This document shows, one piece after another, positions 22,321 through 23,998 of a stretch of DNA of 23,998 bases. This DNA is from Kiritimatiellia bacterium. GTDB lineage: Bacteria; Verrucomicrobiota; Kiritimatiellia; RFP12; UBA1067. Positions within the stretch are counted from its first letter, which is position 1. Every line of letters begins with the position of its first letter. A program made the position numbers and the translations under genes. The notes under the pieces are model-generated. The model was not told the origin of the DNA. It searched no databases and worked only from the letters and a program-made list of their open reading frames with translations. The DNA lies in contig JAGBFY010000074.1 of assembly GCA_017936245.1 (NCBI GenBank), positions 1 to 23,998 of the forward strand, written 5' to 3'.

Positions 22321-23998
22321 TTACCTGATTATGATACGTGAACCTGTCTTCACGAGATCGGCCTTGAGTGTAGCGACGCTGTCATCGCCAATCGTCTGCG
22401 TAGACACCGAAAGCTCCACTCTCCAACCGCAGGGAGCGGATATGGCGACAGATTCAACGAACGCCTCCGCAGACGCCGGATCGGCGAATGTCGCAAGCGG
22501 CAAAGAAATGGATCTTGTCGAGATTGCGTCATCTGCTTCAAGACGCACGGCCAACTTCTCATCTGCATGCGACATGCGCACAGCGCGCATATCAACACCA
22601 TAAGCGGATCTTGAATCATCTTCGGACAACGGGAAGTCCATAGCAAGCACAGTTCCTTTCGCAAATGCGATTTCCATAGGGCCAAAGGCACTGAAGCCCT
22701 GAGGCTTAACGGCACCGTCTTTCACCAGCAACTTCGCTCCATCCGACACTGTCGAGCCTGCCACTCCCCATGCGAATGTACCAGAATTGGTCTTCACAAA
22801 CTCGCCTTCCTCGAACACTACAGGCGTTTTTACGGTAAAGTCATGCGCCAGATCAAGGATGGGACCCGTTCTGACCGTGTTCTTTACATTTGTCGAAGCG
22901 GCAAACGTCACGCCTCGGTTCTCATCATCAATGGTAATTTCTGCCGAAGGCATGAATATGCATCCATATCCGAGACGGAACGCATCAGGCGAAAAGACGC
23001 GCGGATTGCCGCCCAGATTGCCTTCCTCCGATATTTTGAAGGCGATGGTGTTGGTCACGACATCAACATCGTTATACGCATGAAAATATCCGCTGTATTC
23101 AGGATTGACGCCCGTCACCTGAACCATGCATTGCGGCGTGTAGAATCGAGGCTCCGACCTCGCACGGATCGTTCCCGTGCCCGTAATGCGTGCGCTTACT
23201 TTGATCTGCGAACGCTTTGCCGAAAGCGTAAACCTGTTCCCTGGCGTAGTCTGCACTTCAACATGTCCCGCCAACTCGTGCGACTGTCCTTTGTCAGGCA
23301 TATTGCCGGTATAATAACTGAATGCTTCCACAATAGATCTGTCCAGCGCCAGAAGATGTGGACATATTGTCTTCTTATGCCTTAGGTTGAATGAAAAGCC
23401 CTCTTTTGTGGGATTGTACAGTATGAGAGACGACCCGGGGACTGTAAACTCTTCACCTTCTCCATTGTGCATGATATGCGTATTCCACGTAAGATAATTG
23501 TTCCCGTCCCCGACCGCCGGATCAATGCTCTTATCACCCCATGCCCATGCCGCAAAATGCCCGGGATTAGAGTTTCCGTCTGACACACAGGTCTTGACGC
23601 AAGGAATCAATGTGACATACACAATCTGATCCCCTGTCTCCGCATCACGCACAACCTTCACTCCGGACGCATTCGGCAACTGTGCGCCAGTAACTCCGTA
23701 GGGATTGAAATCACTTGAACTGAACACCCTTTCAACCGAAGAGTCTATTGCAATGACCGGAATGTCCACTTCTTCAGAGACCAACGGCACCTGTGTAAAT
23801 CCGATAGAAGTCACACCCGAAAGATTCACATTCCCGGCAAGGCGCAGAAGTGCGCAGGATCTGCCGTCTGCCGATACAGGAAGCTTGATCATTGCATTTG
23901 CCGCGTTGATATTGTGCACAGTCACACGATCCGTAGCCTTCTCCCATGAGAACATGCCGCCATCACGGAGATGGAGTCCTCCTGCAGCAGTCATTGAA
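22321..23998 (-). CDS. Beta-rich surface protein, C-terminal part
   Basis: The frame is open to the right edge, so the N-terminus and any signal peptide are missing; at least 557 residues are visible. An internal ATG at 23994 is unlikely to be the start. The protein is rich in Gly, Thr, Val and Ser, with runs such as NSGTFAWGVAGSTVSDGAKLLVKDGAV. That run recalls autotransporter-associated beta-strand repeats or parallel beta-helix passenger domains. The last 150 residues (DFPLSEDDSRSAYGVD to GSRIIIR) do not look like an outer-membrane barrel, and no LPxTG or PEP-CTERM anchor is seen. It lies 10 bases before the barrel gene, so it probably shares its transcript. It may be a surface scaffold or a non-catalytic glycan-locus protein; function is not known. 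Confidence 0.55.
   Translation of the reverse strand, partial: SMTAAGGLHLRDGGMFSWEKATDRVTVHNINAANAMIKLPVSADGRSCALLRLAGNVNLSGVTSIGFTQVPLVSEEVDIPVIAIDSSVERVFSSSDFNPYGVTGAQLPNASGVKVVRDAETGDQIVYVTLIPCVKTCVSDGNSNPGHFAAWAWGDKSIDPAVGDGNNYLTWNTHIMHNGEGEEFTVPGSSLILYNPTKEGFSFNLRHKKTICPHLLALDRSIVEAFSYYTGNMPDKGQSHELAGHVEVQTTPGNRFTLSAKRSQIKVSARITGTGTIRARSEPRFYTPQCMVQVTGVNPEYSGYFHAYNDVDVVTNTIAFKISEEGNLGGNPRVFSPDAFRLGYGCIFMPSAEITIDDENRGVTFAASTNVKNTVRTGPILDLAHDFTVKTPVVFEEGEFVKTNSGTFAWGVAGSTVSDGAKLLVKDGAVKPQGFSAFGPMEIAFAKGTVLAMDFPLSEDDSRSAYGVDMRAVRMSHADEKLAVRLEADDAISTRSISLPLATFADPASAEAFVESVAISAPCGWRVELSVSTQTIGDDSVATLKADLVKTGSRIIIR

Noticed and set aside
1..23998. tRNA or rRNA genes, insertion sequences, phage or integrase genes, CRISPR-Cas or defence systems
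   Set aside because: No cloverleaf, rRNA-like segment, transposase, integrase or terminal inverted repeat was recognised by reading; nearly all of the window is accounted for by protein-coding genes.

Overview
The window suggests a GC-moderate, Gram-negative, glycan-degrading bacterium, most likely an uncultured member of the PVC group (Kiritimatiellota/Verrucomicrobiota type). This placement is inferred from the mix of large secreted carbohydrate-active proteins (GH2, heparinase-like, DUF4838, glutaminase-A/DUF4965), a beta-helix-like surface protein and a Tad-type pilin cassette next to ordinary biosynthetic genes. No rRNA, tRNA, insertion sequence, prophage or CRISPR array is visible. Coding density is very high: the longest stretch without a gene is about 180 bases (5600-5777).

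Region 1 (1-5600, all minus strand) is housekeeping. At the left edge is a truncated lipoprotein of the class C beta-lactamase/esterase fold. Next comes deoA, whose stop codon overlaps the start of a secreted PHP-like metal hydrolase. A tight operon, purH(N-terminal domain only)-rpe-folE-gmk-coaC(decarboxylase domain only), follows with 0-12 base spacing or overlapping stop/start codons. Two of its enzymes, normally two-domain fusions, are present here as single domains. Region 2 (5600-6840) is an intergenic region with divergent promoter-like elements and a repeated 10-mer, then argF on the plus strand, closed by a hairpin shared with the converging pilin cassette.

Region 3 (6809-9684, minus strand) is a five-gene pilin/pseudopilin cassette. 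It holds an Flp major pilin, a 59-residue mini-pilin, a TadE-like protein, a TadG-like protein and a second TadE-like protein, each with a Gly-Gln prepilin-like junction. No ATPase, platform, secretin or peptidase gene is alongside. Region 4 (9715-12140, minus strand) is secG-trhA-mtaB. The mtaB gene carries a 7-base tandem repeat inside its radical-SAM coding region. That repeat could alter or switch the protein.

Region 5 (12230-23998, minus strand) is a run of secreted glycan-active proteins: a truncated beta-rich surface protein, a TIM-barrel glycosidase-like protein, a DUF4838 protein, a glutaminase-A/DUF4965 protein and a 1410-residue fusion of a GH2 beta-mannosidase-like enzyme to a heparinase II/III-like lyase. 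The barrel and DUF4838 genes are in the same reading frame, separated by one TAA in the middle of a carbohydrate-binding domain, so they look like one large gene recently split. The locus has no SusC/SusD pair, sulfatase or regulator within the window. The most notable observations are the GH2-heparinase fusion, the split 1265-codon gene, the heptamer repeat in mtaB and the pilin-only cassette.
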